DNA of 64,000 bases from an uncultured Bacteroidota bacterium (GCA_902546095.1 CACCIQ010000005.1:1-64000), one strand, 5' to 3'. Positions 39,220 through 49,439 are shown, counted from the first letter of the stretch. The notes: generated by a model from the sequence alone, not told the origin. Translations and numbers: made by a program.

Positions 39220-39663
39220 ATGTTTAAATACAATTTATTTCTTTTTAAGGATTTGCCATCTGCATGGCTATGTGGTGTGCGTGTAATCAAATTAGATGAT
39301 CAAGGTTGCCATGTTAAAGTAAAACATAATTGGTTTAACAGTAATCCATTCAAATCATTGTACTGGGCTGTTCAGGGAATGGCTAGTGAACTTGCAACAG
39401 GTATGCTAATAATAAATGTAAAAGAATCTTTAGGTTATGATATCTCAATGTTAGTAACTGCTAACTCCTCAAAATTTTATAAAAAAGCGAGAGGAAAAAT
39501 CATTTTTAGTTGTGATGAAATGGATAAGGTAAAAGAAGTTTTTTCTAATTTAAATTCAAAAAATCAAACAGACTTTTTAAAATTAAAGTCTAAAGGTTAT
39601 GACAGTGAAGGTGATTTAGTTTCTGAATTTACGTATGAGTGGAGCCTTAAGAGAAAATTTTAA
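39220..39663 (+). CDS. DUF4442-like hotdog-fold thioesterase-type protein
   Basis: DLPSAWLCGVRVIKLDDQGCHVKVKHNWFNSNPFKSLYWAVQGMASELATGML. Confidence 0.75.
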   Translation: MFKYNLFLFKDLPSAWLCGVRVIKLDDQGCHVKVKHNWFNSNPFKSLYWAVQGMASELATGMLIINVKESLGYDISMLVTANSSKFYKKARGKIIFSCDEMDKVKEVFSNLNSKNQTDFLKLKSKGYDSEGDLVSEFTYEWSLKRKF

Positions 39664-39708
39664 CATTTTTTTAAATAAAAATTATCACTATTGTTTATAA
39701 TTTTAGAT

Positions 39709-39891
39709 ATGTCTCGTCTAGTTTTTAAGTACACAAAAAAAGTTTTAAAGAAAGTTACATTTAACTTTTATTTATTTAAAAAAGAATTAAAAAAAGCTTC
39801 TTTAGTTTTATTACCCCATGAATATGAAGAGCTTAAAATATGGGTTGAAAATTATATAAACAAACACCCACACCTAATTGGTGTACTTTAA
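39709..39891 (+). CDS. Small basic protein (60 aa), unknown
   Basis: MSRLVFKYTKKVLKKVTFNFYLFKKELKKASLVLLPHEYEELKIWVENYINKHPHLIGVL. Confidence 0.6.
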   Translation: MSRLVFKYTKKVLKKVTFNFYLFKKELKKASLVLLPHEYEELKIWVENYINKHPHLIGVL

Positions 39892-40583
39892 TCAATAATT
39901 TTAACTTTTATTTTAACATTATCAATTGGCCACTCTCTTTTATCTGTTTCAATGTTGGAAATAATATCAACAACATCCATTCCCTTAATTACTTTACCAA
40001 ATGGTGTATAATTCTTATCTAAGTGATAAGCCCCATTTTTATCTACAACAATAAAAAATTCATATGGTGAGGCTAGTTTATAAGGATTATCTATATCACT
40101 GCTTGGTATTGATATAACTCCTCTATGATGCTTAAATCCTTTCTTTGTATCAGGTGGTAATAAGTATCTTCCTATTTTACGTCTTCTTTTGGAAATTTCA
40201 TATGAATCTGAATTTCCACCTTGAATAATAAAATCCTTTACCACTCTATGAAATGAAGTCCCATCAAAATATTTTTTTTTGGTTAAGTAGATAAAATTAG
40301 ATCTGTGATATGGTGTTTCATTAAATAATTGAATATCTATATTACCAAATCTTGTTTCTATACGGACTTTATTTTCTTTATTTTGTTTATCATATTCAAA
40401 AAAGAATGGTATTGCATTCTCATCATTTAAAATAAATTCATTTGCTACAGACTTGACTGCATTTTTTTCTATTTTTTTTACTGATTTTTGTTCAATTATA
40501 GGTTTAGGTTTATTTTGACATGATGTTATCATGATTGCGCAAATCAATAAATTTGGAAAATGAAATTTGATGTATTTAAACAT
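39888..40583 (-). CDS. Cyclophilin-type peptidyl-prolyl isomerase lipoprotein
   Basis: IETRFGNIDIQLFNETPYHRSNFIYLTKKKYFDGTSFHRVVKDFIIQGG, GVISIPSSDIDNPYKLASPYEFFIV; lipobox IMITSC. Confidence 0.92.
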   Translation of the reverse strand: MFKYIKFHFPNLLICAIMITSCQNKPKPIIEQKSVKKIEKNAVKSVANEFILNDENAIPFFFEYDKQNKENKVRIETRFGNIDIQLFNETPYHRSNFIYLTKKKYFDGTSFHRVVKDFIIQGGNSDSYEISKRRRKIGRYLLPPDTKKGFKHHRGVISIPSSDIDNPYKLASPYEFFIVVDKNGAYHLDKNYTPFGKVIKGMDVVDIISNIETDKREWPIDNVKIKVKIID

Positions 40584-41180
40584 AGATTGATAAAATTAAA
40601 AAATAAATCTCTTCCTGGGGTTCAATCTCATTTAGAATTAGCACCAAAAAACAGAACTCAACTATTAAAAAAGTTTAAATTAAATTCGAAAACCCATGAT
40701 GCTGGAGTCTCATTATGTTTTTACCCAGATTTAAATAACGATGTCATACTTCCATTTATTTTAAGAAATGAATACGATGGAGTTCACTCTAATCAGATTT
40801 CTCTCCCTGGTGGAAAAAAAGAGTATGATGATTCAGATTTAATTGAAACATCGAAAAGAGAAACTTTTGAAGAAATTGGAATAATAAAAGAAAATATGAA
40901 TTTTCAATTCAAACTAACCGATATTTATATTCCGCCTAGTAATTTTTTAGTTAGGCCTTACATTTTTATTATTGAGAATACACCTTTACTAAATCCAAAT
41001 CGTGATGAAGTTGTTAAAGTAATAAAACCAAAACTTACATCTTTAATGAATTTAAATATTCAGTACGGTTACATTAATGAAAAAAAAATAGAGTGTCCCT
41101 TTTTTTTAATTGAAAATCATGTCGTTTGGGGGGCAACCGCTATGATTTTAAATGAATTTTTATCACTATTTAACCAATAA
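40560..41180 (+). CDS. NUDIX hydrolase (CoA pyrophosphatase-like)
   Basis: HSNQISLPGGKKEYDDSDLIETSKRETFEEIGI Nudix box. Confidence 0.9.
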   Translation: MKFDVFKHRLIKLKNKSLPGVQSHLELAPKNRTQLLKKFKLNSKTHDAGVSLCFYPDLNNDVILPFILRNEYDGVHSNQISLPGGKKEYDDSDLIETSKRETFEEIGIIKENMNFQFKLTDIYIPPSNFLVRPYIFIIENTPLLNPNRDEVVKVIKPKLTSLMNLNIQYGYINEKKIECPFFLIENHVVWGATAMILNEFLSLFNQ

Positions 41181-41212
41181 TTTATTGTCTTATATTTGCC
41201 TAACTCAAAAAG

Positions 41213-42010
41213 TTGCCATTGTTCAAGAGAAATCCATTCGGTCATATACTTTTTATTAAAACCTGGTTGATTAGAATTTTGGGTCTTTTAACTCACCAAA
41301 GATTCAAAGGGTTTAACAAATTAAAAATTGAGGGCTCAGAAATTTTAAACAAAATTCCTCAGAAAAATGTATTATTTGTCTCAAATCATCAAACTTATTT
41401 TGCTGATGTTGTAGCGATGTTTCATGTTTTTAATGCGGGACTGAGTGGGAGAGTTGACTCAATTAAAAATATTGGTTATCTATGGAAACCAAAACTCAAT
41501 ATATATTTTGTTGCAGCTAAAGAAACAATGAGGGCAGGTCCTCTTCCTAGAATTTTAGCGTATGCTGGCTCAGTTTCAATAGAAAGAACTTGGAGAGACA
41601 AAGGAAAAGATATTAATAGGCAAGTAAAAATGAGTGATATATCTAATATAGGAATAGCGCTAGATGATGGATGGGTTATAACTTTTCCTCAAGGTACTAC
41701 AACACCATTTAAACCAATTAGGAAAGGGACAGCACATATAATAAAAGAATTTAAGCCGGTAGTTATTCCTATTGTTATCGATGGATTTAGAAGATCCTTT
41801 GACAAAAAAGGTATCCGAATTAAAAAGAAAGGAATCCTTCAAAGTATGGAAATTAAAGAACCGTTAAAAATTGACTATCAAAATGATTCAATTGAGTCAA
41901 TTGTTGAAAAAATTGAATTTGCAATTGAACAACATCCTTCTTTTTTAAAGGTTATCTCAAATGAAGATCTAAGTGACATAGAGAAACTAAACACTAAAAG
42001 GAAATTTTAA
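41213..42010 (+). CDS. 1-acyl-sn-glycerol-3-phosphate acyltransferase family (PlsC-like)
   Basis: VLFVSNHQTYFADVVAMFHVF (NHxxxxD), AYAGSVSIERTW, TFPQGTTTPF; TTG start, TATATTTG box at 41191-41198. Confidence 0.88.
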   Translation: MPLFKRNPFGHILFIKTWLIRILGLLTHQRFKGFNKLKIEGSEILNKIPQKNVLFVSNHQTYFADVVAMFHVFNAGLSGRVDSIKNIGYLWKPKLNIYFVAAKETMRAGPLPRILAYAGSVSIERTWRDKGKDINRQVKMSDISNIGIALDDGWVITFPQGTTTPFKPIRKGTAHIIKEFKPVVIPIVIDGFRRSFDKKGIRIKKKGILQSMEIKEPLKIDYQNDSIESIVEKIEFAIEQHPSFLKVISNEDLSDIEKLNTKRKF

Positions 42011-42012
42011 AA

Positions 42013-42762
42013 TTATTTTAACGTTATAACCCTTTCTGAAGGATTAAATGGAGTTTCAATCAAGTTGCCTTCATTATTAACCAGTTCCAGTTTTATCGTA
42101 ACATCACCTTTATCCAATCCTTCAATGTAATATGCATCCCAGCTGTCAATCATAAATTGATGAGTGAATGTTCCTTGCTTGATTGTTAATTTCACTTTAT
42201 TACCTGTAGCTGATAATTTTGTATTTACCAAGTAAAAATCAAGTAACAATTTTTCAGTATCCAAACCTTCATATGTTCCTTTTGGCCTGCTGTAGAAAAG
42301 AAACTCACTTTCTAAGTTGATTTTATTTGAATCACCAATTTGAGTGAGAACATAAGCATCAGAATTTTTAACTGACTCATGGTATGATCTGGATAGGAAA
42401 GCTAAAACTACATTGTTTCCATTAGGCAGTTCATAATCAAAGTTTTGATCATAATGCGCAGAGTATGGGCCATTATTTAAAATAAAATGGATGTGTTGTC
42501 CTTTAGCTGAATTTGCCAAGTCATAATCAAATTCTTTTTTTGTCTTGATGCCTAGTTCATAATTGTTAATATCAAAAGAGAAATTATATTTTTCACCAGA
42601 TTTAACTATTTCTTTTATTTGTAGAGAAGAATCTTCATAGGCAGGAGAGCCTTCAATTTTTTTCAAATAAACTTTTTGTTGATTAAATGAACAAGAAATT
42701 AATGATATTGAAATAATAGATATAAATAATTCTCTAAAGATATTGCCTTTTGATTTCATCAT
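42013..42762 (-). CDS. Hypothetical lipoprotein
   Basis: Signal peptide with lipobox (SLISC); AKGQHIHFILNNGPYSAHYDQNFDYELPNGNNVVLAFLSRSYHES. Confidence 0.65.
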   Translation of the reverse strand: MMKSKGNIFRELFISIISISLISCSFNQQKVYLKKIEGSPAYEDSSLQIKEIVKSGEKYNFSFDINNYELGIKTKKEFDYDLANSAKGQHIHFILNNGPYSAHYDQNFDYELPNGNNVVLAFLSRSYHESVKNSDAYVLTQIGDSNKINLESEFLFYSRPKGTYEGLDTEKLLLDFYLVNTKLSATGNKVKLTIKQGTFTHQFMIDSWDAYYIEGLDKGDVTIKLELVNNEGNLIETPFNPSERVITLK

Positions 42763-42768
42763 ATTTGA

Positions 42769-42776
42769 TAAATTTG
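42769..42776 (+). promoter_or_regulatory. TAnnTTTG -7 box upstream of the DUF3089 gene
   Basis: TAAATTTG-AATA-ATG. Confidence 0.55.
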
Positions 42777-42780
42777 AATA

Positions 42781-43851
42781 ATGTCTTTTAAAAGTAGTAA
42801 AATATATATCATTATTTCTTTTTTCTTTCTATTAAATTCTTGTGGTCTTTTAAGATCGGATAATAGAGACATAAATTATAAAATTGTAGATTTTGAGGAA
42901 AATACACCACCTCAAAAACCAACATATGAAAATATTGAAGATTGGTTAGTGCATCCTCAAAAAGATCTAAAAGAGTATCCTTTTTTAGATAAAAACAATG
43001 GTTTGATGAGGGCGGATGTTTTCTTTATAGTACCTACTTTATTCACAGATAAAAGAAATAAAAATTGGAATTCGGATGTATACGATAATGATTTCGCAAA
43101 TACTATGATGGAGTCAACAATCAAATATCAGTCAACCGCCTGGTTAGATTCAGGAAATCTATATTCCCCAAATTATAGGCAGGCTCATTATAAAGTTTTT
43201 GATGAGTTTAGATGGGAAAATGGAGGGAAGAGAGCATTTGAACTAGCTTATGCGGATATTAAAAGATCTTTTGAGGTATACTTGCAAAAATACAACGAGG
43301 GAAGACCAATTATTATTGCAGGACACAGTCAAGGTTCAGGACACGCAATAAGGCTTTTGCAAGACTTTTTTGATGGTAAGAAATTGAAAAGTAAGTTGAT
43401 AGCAGCATACTTACCAGGCACTAGGGTGACATCTAATGATTTTTTTGATTTAGAGTTGATGAGTTCACCAACTCAAACTGGAGGATATTTGACATGGAAT
43501 ACATATAAAATATTTAAAAAAGATAAAAAAAGAAATGTTACTGTCGATAGAGAATGGTTAATGGATGCTGAATGTTCGAATCCAGTAACATGGAATTCAA
43601 GTGGAACAAGTACGTATTCACAACACAAGGGTTTATTATTTTTAAATGAAAAGATATACAGCAATGCCCTTCAAATTGAATATATACAAAATGGAGTTTT
43701 TTTACGAACTCCAAAAATTGGCCTATTTAAATCTGTGATAATATCTACTTTGCAGGATTATCACAGAGGCGATATTAATTTATTTTGGGAAGACATAAGA
43801 CTGAATGCAATTATTAGGGTCCAGGAATATTTCAAAAATCTAGCTAATTGA
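42781..43851 (+). CDS. DUF3089-family alpha/beta-hydrolase-like lipoprotein
   Basis: ADVFFIVPTLFTDKRNKNWNSDVYD, RPIIIAGHSQGSGHAIRLLQDFFDG (GHSQG nucleophile elbow). Confidence 0.85.
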   Translation: MSFKSSKIYIIISFFFLLNSCGLLRSDNRDINYKIVDFEENTPPQKPTYENIEDWLVHPQKDLKEYPFLDKNNGLMRADVFFIVPTLFTDKRNKNWNSDVYDNDFANTMMESTIKYQSTAWLDSGNLYSPNYRQAHYKVFDEFRWENGGKRAFELAYADIKRSFEVYLQKYNEGRPIIIAGHSQGSGHAIRLLQDFFDGKKLKSKLIAAYLPGTRVTSNDFFDLELMSSPTQTGGYLTWNTYKIFKKDKKRNVTVDREWLMDAECSNPVTWNSSGTSTYSQHKGLLFLNEKIYSNALQIEYIQNGVFLRTPKIGLFKSVIISTLQDYHRGDINLFWEDIRLNAIIRVQEYFKNLAN

Positions 43852-45216
43852 GCCACCATATTCCCATCCCTCTCTAACAGGTTCTTTTATATATGCGTCT
43901 ATATCTGGACGGTTGGTAATTTTCATATTTTTTGAATCATAATTAATTTTAGCTCCAAACCTTTGAGATAGTGTTCCAATTAGTGCCATCTCTGTTAGAT
44001 CTGCCCCATAACCAAAGTTTGATTCAGGCAGGTAGTTATTTTTGATAGCATCAATCCATTCCTGAACTGGGGTTTCATCACCCCATTTAAGTCTTGGTAT
44101 TGTTTCTTTTGGCAAATTATTTTTGAATTCTAACCATTCTTCATCAGAAATTAAAAGTTTTGGGTTATTAGGTCTCCCTCCAGTTATCAGAGAGTTTTTT
44201 GAACCAACCATAATCATACCTCCGCCCCAAAGCTCTTTGATTGGCCATGATGGATCAATTTCTGGTTTAAAACCACCTTCATACCATTTCATTGTTATAC
44301 CTGGTCTATTGTTTTTTTCTGGAAATTTATATGTAACAATTGATTTCTCACATACAAAATGATGGTCATTAATTCTATTTTCAACATATGAATCAACTTC
44401 ATAAGGCATTCCTAGATCTAAAGCCCAAAAAGGGCCATCTAAAGTGTGACAAGACCAATCGCCTAATTGACCATTTCCAAAATCATAAAATCCTCTCCAT
44501 GATTTAGGGACATATACTGGATTATAGTCTCTAAGTTTTGCAGGTCCTAACCATAAATCCCAATCCAGATGATTAGGAATCTCATACTTTGGAGGAGGAA
44601 AACTTTCTGGAAGTGTCCAATAGTGGCCAGGTCTAAAATCAAAACTTCCGATCCACGCATGAACTTCACGAACTTCGCCCAATACTCCAGCTTCATACCA
44701 TTCTTTAATTTGTCTTACTCCATTTGTTGTATGCCCTTGATTACCCATTTGAGATACAATATTGTAATAACTGGCAGCCTTTTTTAATGTTCTGCATTCC
44801 CAGACGTTATGGGCCAATGGTTTTTCCATGTAGACATGCTTACCTAACTCCATAGAAATCATAGCAGGAGCAAAGTGAGTGTGATCAGGTGTACTTATAA
44901 TTACAGCATCAATATCCTTATGCATTTTATCGAACATCACTCTAAAATCAGTGAATTTTTTTACACTTGGGAAAAGAGATTTAATTTTTTCATAACCATT
45001 TTTTGCTCTGTTATCATCAACATCGCACATGGCAACTATATTTTCTGATTCAAGAACAGGGTTAAAATTAGCTCCACCTCTTCCACCAACTCCAATTACA
45101 GCAATATTTAATTTACTATTTGGATTTTGACAACTTAGTATTGATGGACTTATTAAAGTTGCACCAGTAAAAATTGTGGTTGATTTTAAAAAACTTCGTC
45201 TGTTTAAATTATTCAT
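43840..45216 (-). CDS. Gfo/Idh/MocA-family oxidoreductase, secreted (Tat/twin-Arg-like N-terminus)
   Basis: NRRSFLKSTTIF, IAVIGVGGRGGANF, VIISTPDHTHFAPAMISMELGKHVYMEKPLAH. Confidence 0.9.
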   Translation of the reverse strand: MNNLNRRSFLKSTTIFTGATLISPSILSCQNPNSKLNIAVIGVGGRGGANFNPVLESENIVAMCDVDDNRAKNGYEKIKSLFPSVKKFTDFRVMFDKMHKDIDAVIISTPDHTHFAPAMISMELGKHVYMEKPLAHNVWECRTLKKAASYYNIVSQMGNQGHTTNGVRQIKEWYEAGVLGEVREVHAWIGSFDFRPGHYWTLPESFPPPKYEIPNHLDWDLWLGPAKLRDYNPVYVPKSWRGFYDFGNGQLGDWSCHTLDGPFWALDLGMPYEVDSYVENRINDHHFVCEKSIVTYKFPEKNNRPGITMKWYEGGFKPEIDPSWPIKELWGGGMIMVGSKNSLITGGRPNNPKLLISDEEWLEFKNNLPKETIPRLKWGDETPVQEWIDAIKNNYLPESNFGYGADLTEMALIGTLSQRFGAKINYDSKNMKITNRPDIDAYIKEPVREGWEYGGSIS

Positions 45217-45219
45217 AAA

Positions 45220-46560
45220 TTAAAAATCTCTGTAAGTTGAATCTAAATAGATATTCGCCTCATCTTCCTCAAACTTTGCTTTTGAATTATCCCAGTGAAG
45301 TGTTTTTCCTGGAAATCTTCCAGCAATGACACCAAGAAGGATGGTTTCTGTTAATCTAGATGAGTATGAAAAAGGTGCAGTACACTCATCTTTACCAAGG
45401 CATGCATCTATGAATTGATGATAGTGCAAGTGGGACTCCTTTCCATAATCTCTAACTGGAATTTCACTCAAATCACCATTTTCAACAAATTTTGAAACAT
45501 CAAAATCTTTGTATTCATTTTCCACAATCAATTTTGGAAGCTCCATAAAATGGGGCAGAAGTAGTTTTCCCTTTTCACCCATAAACATAGCTCCTTGTAA
45601 TGGAAGTTTATCACCATTAGGTAGTTTTAAATCCTTATGTTTTTTTGGAGAACCTTTTCCATCTTCCCAAATCCATGTTAGTGTGTCAGTTGTATATTTT
45701 GTTCCAGGAAAAACATACTCAACATAATTTTTTTCAGGAAAACCAAAGTTATTAGGCTTTCTACATTTATTTTTAATAGTAATGGGAACGTCAAGTTCCA
45801 AAGCATTATAAGGAGTGTCAAAAATATGAACACCCATATCACCCAAAGTTCCACAGCCAAAATCGACAATTTTTCTCCACATGCCAGGATGATAAATTTT
45901 TTCTTTGTAGGGTCTTTCTTTTGCTGTTCCAAGCCATAAATTCCAATCAAGAGAGTTTGGTATTGAATCTTCTCCTATTGGTGCAGGCCCATCATATCCC
46001 CAATTTTTTGGACACCATGCTCTTACTGTGCTAACTTTTCCAATAATTCCTGATTTAATTAGAAGAGTGGCTAACTTATAGTCATAAAAAGAATGAACCT
46101 GAATACCCATTTGAGTTATTAAATTTTTTTCTTCAGCTAATTTTTTCATTTTTCTAGCCTCAGAAACGTGGTGAGTTAATGGTTTTTGACAGTAAACATG
46201 TTTATTAAGGTTCATTGCCATTATGGATGCAGGTGCGTGAGTGTGATCTGGTGTTGAGACAATGACCGCATCAATTTCATCATGAATATTTTTTAACATT
46301 TCACGGTAGTCTTTAAAAAGCTTTGCATTAGGGAATAATTTCCCTGCCTCAACTAAAGCTTTATTATCAACATCACAAAGTGCAAAAACTTCAACATTTT
46401 TATGAGATGCAATGTCATTGAGGTCTGATTTTCCCATTCCTCCAACACCTATGTGGGCAGTTTTTACTTTATCATTTATATTTAACAAATTAAAATTAGG
46501 TATTAATGGTGTTAATCCTAAAAGAGATGTGTTTTTTAAAAAGGTCCTTCTTTTTGTCAT
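45220..46560 (-). CDS. Gfo/Idh/MocA-family oxidoreductase
   Basis: KRRTFLKNTSLLG, TAHIGVGGMGKSDL, VIVSTPDHTHAPASIMAMNLNKHVYCQKPLTH. Confidence 0.9.
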   Translation of the reverse strand: MTKRRTFLKNTSLLGLTPLIPNFNLLNINDKVKTAHIGVGGMGKSDLNDIASHKNVEVFALCDVDNKALVEAGKLFPNAKLFKDYREMLKNIHDEIDAVIVSTPDHTHAPASIMAMNLNKHVYCQKPLTHHVSEARKMKKLAEEKNLITQMGIQVHSFYDYKLATLLIKSGIIGKVSTVRAWCPKNWGYDGPAPIGEDSIPNSLDWNLWLGTAKERPYKEKIYHPGMWRKIVDFGCGTLGDMGVHIFDTPYNALELDVPITIKNKCRKPNNFGFPEKNYVEYVFPGTKYTTDTLTWIWEDGKGSPKKHKDLKLPNGDKLPLQGAMFMGEKGKLLLPHFMELPKLIVENEYKDFDVSKFVENGDLSEIPVRDYGKESHLHYHQFIDACLGKDECTAPFSYSSRLTETILLGVIAGRFPGKTLHWDNSKAKFEEDEANIYLDSTYRDF

Positions 46561-46562
46561 TT

Positions 46563-47363
46563 CTATAATTTTTTAATTTTAATTTCTCTAAACCAAATTG
46601 GGCTATCATGGTCTTGTAAAGCTATGTATCCTTTTTTGAATTTACCATAGTCAGGAAATTGATCCCATTTTCCTGAATTTCTTCTTTCATACCAATCATC
46701 AGAATAAGGAACAAATGAAACAATTAGTTCACCATTTAGCCAGTGTTCAACTCTCTCTTGAGTATATTTAATTTTTGTAGAATTCCATTCACCTGCAGGC
46801 TTTAACTTTTTAATTTTTTCATCAGCAGGATACATAGCATAGTCAGCGCCTGCTTTTTGCCAATCTTCAAGCTCCGAGTTATTTAGTTTTCCCCAACCAA
46901 AATCATCAATTAGTTGATATTCGGGGGATACTGCGTAGGGTGCAGAATATCCTTCTTTTACGTGGTAAAAAACACCACTATTTCCACCGACAGGAAGTTT
47001 CCACTCAAGATATAATTCAAAATTTTCAAACTCCTCCATGTGATATATTATATCACCTCCGCCTTCCCAATTTTCTTCTTTTTTTAATTGAGTATCAAAG
47101 GTTAAATTACCATCAATTGCAGCCCACTTTTTTGGAATTTCTTTACCATTATATGCTCTCCATCCATTTGTTGTTTCTCCATCAAATAAATAAGTCCATT
47201 CAGAGGATTTTTTTGAATTTTCACATGAAAATAAAAATCCAATCAAAAAACCCATCACGATGCCTTTGAACCAAGATATCCAGTAAGCTTGATAATGTGT
47301 TACTTTCCAGAATAATCTCTTTTTTTCAGTAAACTTTTCGTGCCAAACACATAAATTTTTCAT
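46563..47363 (-). CDS. DUF1080/3-keto-disaccharide hydrolase-like secreted protein (start uncertain; alternative Met at 47255)
   Basis: WTYLFDGETTNGWRAYNGKEIPKKWAAIDGNLTFD, DWYERRNSGKWDQFPDYGKFKKGYIALQDHDSPIWFREIKIK. Confidence 0.88.
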   Translation of the reverse strand: MKNLCVWHEKFTEKKRLFWKVTHYQAYWISWFKGIVMGFLIGFLFSCENSKKSSEWTYLFDGETTNGWRAYNGKEIPKKWAAIDGNLTFDTQLKKEENWEGGGDIIYHMEEFENFELYLEWKLPVGGNSGVFYHVKEGYSAPYAVSPEYQLIDDFGWGKLNNSELEDWQKAGADYAMYPADEKIKKLKPAGEWNSTKIKYTQERVEHWLNGELIVSFVPYSDDWYERRNSGKWDQFPDYGKFKKGYIALQDHDSPIWFREIKIKKL

Positions 47364-47364
47364 A

Positions 47365-49401
47365 TCAATTATAAGTTAAGTTAATTTTTTCAAAAAGTTT
47401 AATTTCAGCTATAAATTGCCAATCCATATTTAATGTTTGATTAGCAGTATGATTGTGATGATCTTGATCAAGAATATAATTGTCAGGTTTGATTATGTTT
47501 CTGCTTTTTGCATATACTTTTTCAAAATTATCTCTTATTGAGGTAAATTCTTCCATTTTATTTAATAATAAACTTAGATCATTTTCTCCTTTGTCAAAAT
47601 TTGAAATAGCAATAAAAGTTTCATAGCTAAATAAAGATAGTTTTGCAACTTGTTCATATACCTCCAATGCATAACTTCCTCTAATTGTTTTTGTTTGTTG
47701 CAGATTTATTTTTTCTAGTATTATTTTTAAATCTTTAATGTGGTTCTGAGCAATAGTTATTTTTTTATCAAATTTTTGATTCCATTTTCCTGGATTATTA
47801 ATTTCTGGAAGATTTATAATATGAGTTTCTAGTGGCAAACTAGTTTTTGTTATTTGATTTCTGTGCTTTTTTTCCTTGATAAATAAATTTGCCCAATCTC
47901 TTACAGGCTTGTCTAGATCGTCAATAAATTCAAATTTTGGATCATTAAATGATGGTGAGAAAAATTTATGTCGAAATTTTGATTTAAAGTCTTTGGAACT
48001 CAAATCATTTCCTCCCCAAGTGTATTCTGCAAAAGCATAGATTCCACGTTTATAAAGTTCAAAGTGTGGCGAGTCATCATCCCATAAAGTAAGTAGCAGA
48101 CCATCGAGTTCTTTTTTAACTGAAGTTAAAGAAAATGATTTAATTGATTCAATATTACTATAATCTTGTGGCATTAAGACCCATCTGGTTTGACCAGCTG
48201 TTGCACCCATTACTTTTAGATTATTTTCTTTATACCAGTCTATTGTTTTTAGATTTCCTTCTGCCCAAGGGTAAAAATAATTCCATCTCATATATATGCA
48301 GTTTTTTGGAAAATCATCAAGATATTCAGTTAATTTTTTTTCATTTTTAATCCATATACTATCAACTTTTTCTTTTGAAAGTTTTGTATTTCTAGTAACC
48401 ATCCAAACTCCACCATGTTTAAGATACATATCATCCCAAAATATTGGTATTCTATCATTTTGCTTAGCAAATTCAGAAACTTTATTCAACCACAGTAGAT
48501 TAAGCTCGAATCCCTTTTTTTCATCTCTATCAATAACTCTTACCTCATCACCTCCTACATGCAAAAATTGACCATAAGGTGTAGCTTCAATTGCGTCTTT
48601 ATAAAGATCAAATTGAACATCATATGTTTCCGGATTAAGGGGATTGAAAGCCCAATCATTATCTGAGACATCTCTCAAAGCTTTGTACTTGTCATGTTTA
48701 AGAATAAAAGAAGCATGCCCTAAACCTTGGATTAAGGGACTTATCTTAATATTCCTATCATTCGCATAGTCACTTAAGCTCTTCCACCAAGAAATGGAAT
48801 AACTATCCGGAGCAGCAATAATTGGTCTTTTTTCATATCCAAGTTTATCTTCAAATTCTATGATTATGCCATTGATTTTCAAAGAAGCTAATTCGTCAAT
48901 AAGTTTGAAATAATATTCTTTTTTTTCAGTATGGTGCTTAACATCAATATGAATTGATCTATACTTTAGAGAAGGAAAGTCCTTGATTGAAATAATTGGT
49001 AAATTGATATTTAGATCATTTGAATCAGAAATTAATTGGTTTAATGAGTTAAAAGAATAAAATAATCCAGCTTTGTCCTTTGCTATAATTTTAATTTTTT
49101 CTTTATAAATATTTAAAAGATAACCCTCATCAGCTATGTCTAATTCATTGTCAATTTTAAATGATAAGTTATGTTTACTTGCTGTGCCTTTTTTCAAATT
49201 TAATGTTTGACTTAATAAAACTGGAAGCTCATTTGATTGCGAGTAAAAAATAAAATCTGATTTGCTATTAAATGACGATGATTTTCCATTGTGCTCTGCT
49301 TTTTTTACAGACGGCAATAAAACAAAATTGTCTTCAATTTTATTTTTTTGACATGAAGAAAAAAATATAATTATTAATATTATTTTGAGGACTACTTTCA
49401 T
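47365..49401 (-). CDS. GH20-type beta-N-acetylhexosaminidase-like lipoprotein
   Basis: IHIDVKHHTEKKEYYFKLIDELASLKINGIIIEFED, FLHVGGDEVRV (Asp-Glu pair); lipobox FFSSC at MKVVLKIILIIIFFSSC. Confidence 0.82.
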   Translation of the reverse strand: MKVVLKIILIIIFFSSCQKNKIEDNFVLLPSVKKAEHNGKSSSFNSKSDFIFYSQSNELPVLLSQTLNLKKGTASKHNLSFKIDNELDIADEGYLLNIYKEKIKIIAKDKAGLFYSFNSLNQLISDSNDLNINLPIISIKDFPSLKYRSIHIDVKHHTEKKEYYFKLIDELASLKINGIIIEFEDKLGYEKRPIIAAPDSYSISWWKSLSDYANDRNIKISPLIQGLGHASFILKHDKYKALRDVSDNDWAFNPLNPETYDVQFDLYKDAIEATPYGQFLHVGGDEVRVIDRDEKKGFELNLLWLNKVSEFAKQNDRIPIFWDDMYLKHGGVWMVTRNTKLSKEKVDSIWIKNEKKLTEYLDDFPKNCIYMRWNYFYPWAEGNLKTIDWYKENNLKVMGATAGQTRWVLMPQDYSNIESIKSFSLTSVKKELDGLLLTLWDDDSPHFELYKRGIYAFAEYTWGGNDLSSKDFKSKFRHKFFSPSFNDPKFEFIDDLDKPVRDWANLFIKEKKHRNQITKTSLPLETHIINLPEINNPGKWNQKFDKKITIAQNHIKDLKIILEKINLQQTKTIRGSYALEVYEQVAKLSLFSYETFIAISNFDKGENDLSLLLNKMEEFTSIRDNFEKVYAKSRNIIKPDNYILDQDHHNHTANQTLNMDWQFIAEIKLFEKINLTYN

Positions 49402-49439
49402 AACGTCATTTTTCACTCTGAAATTAGTAAATATTAAAG

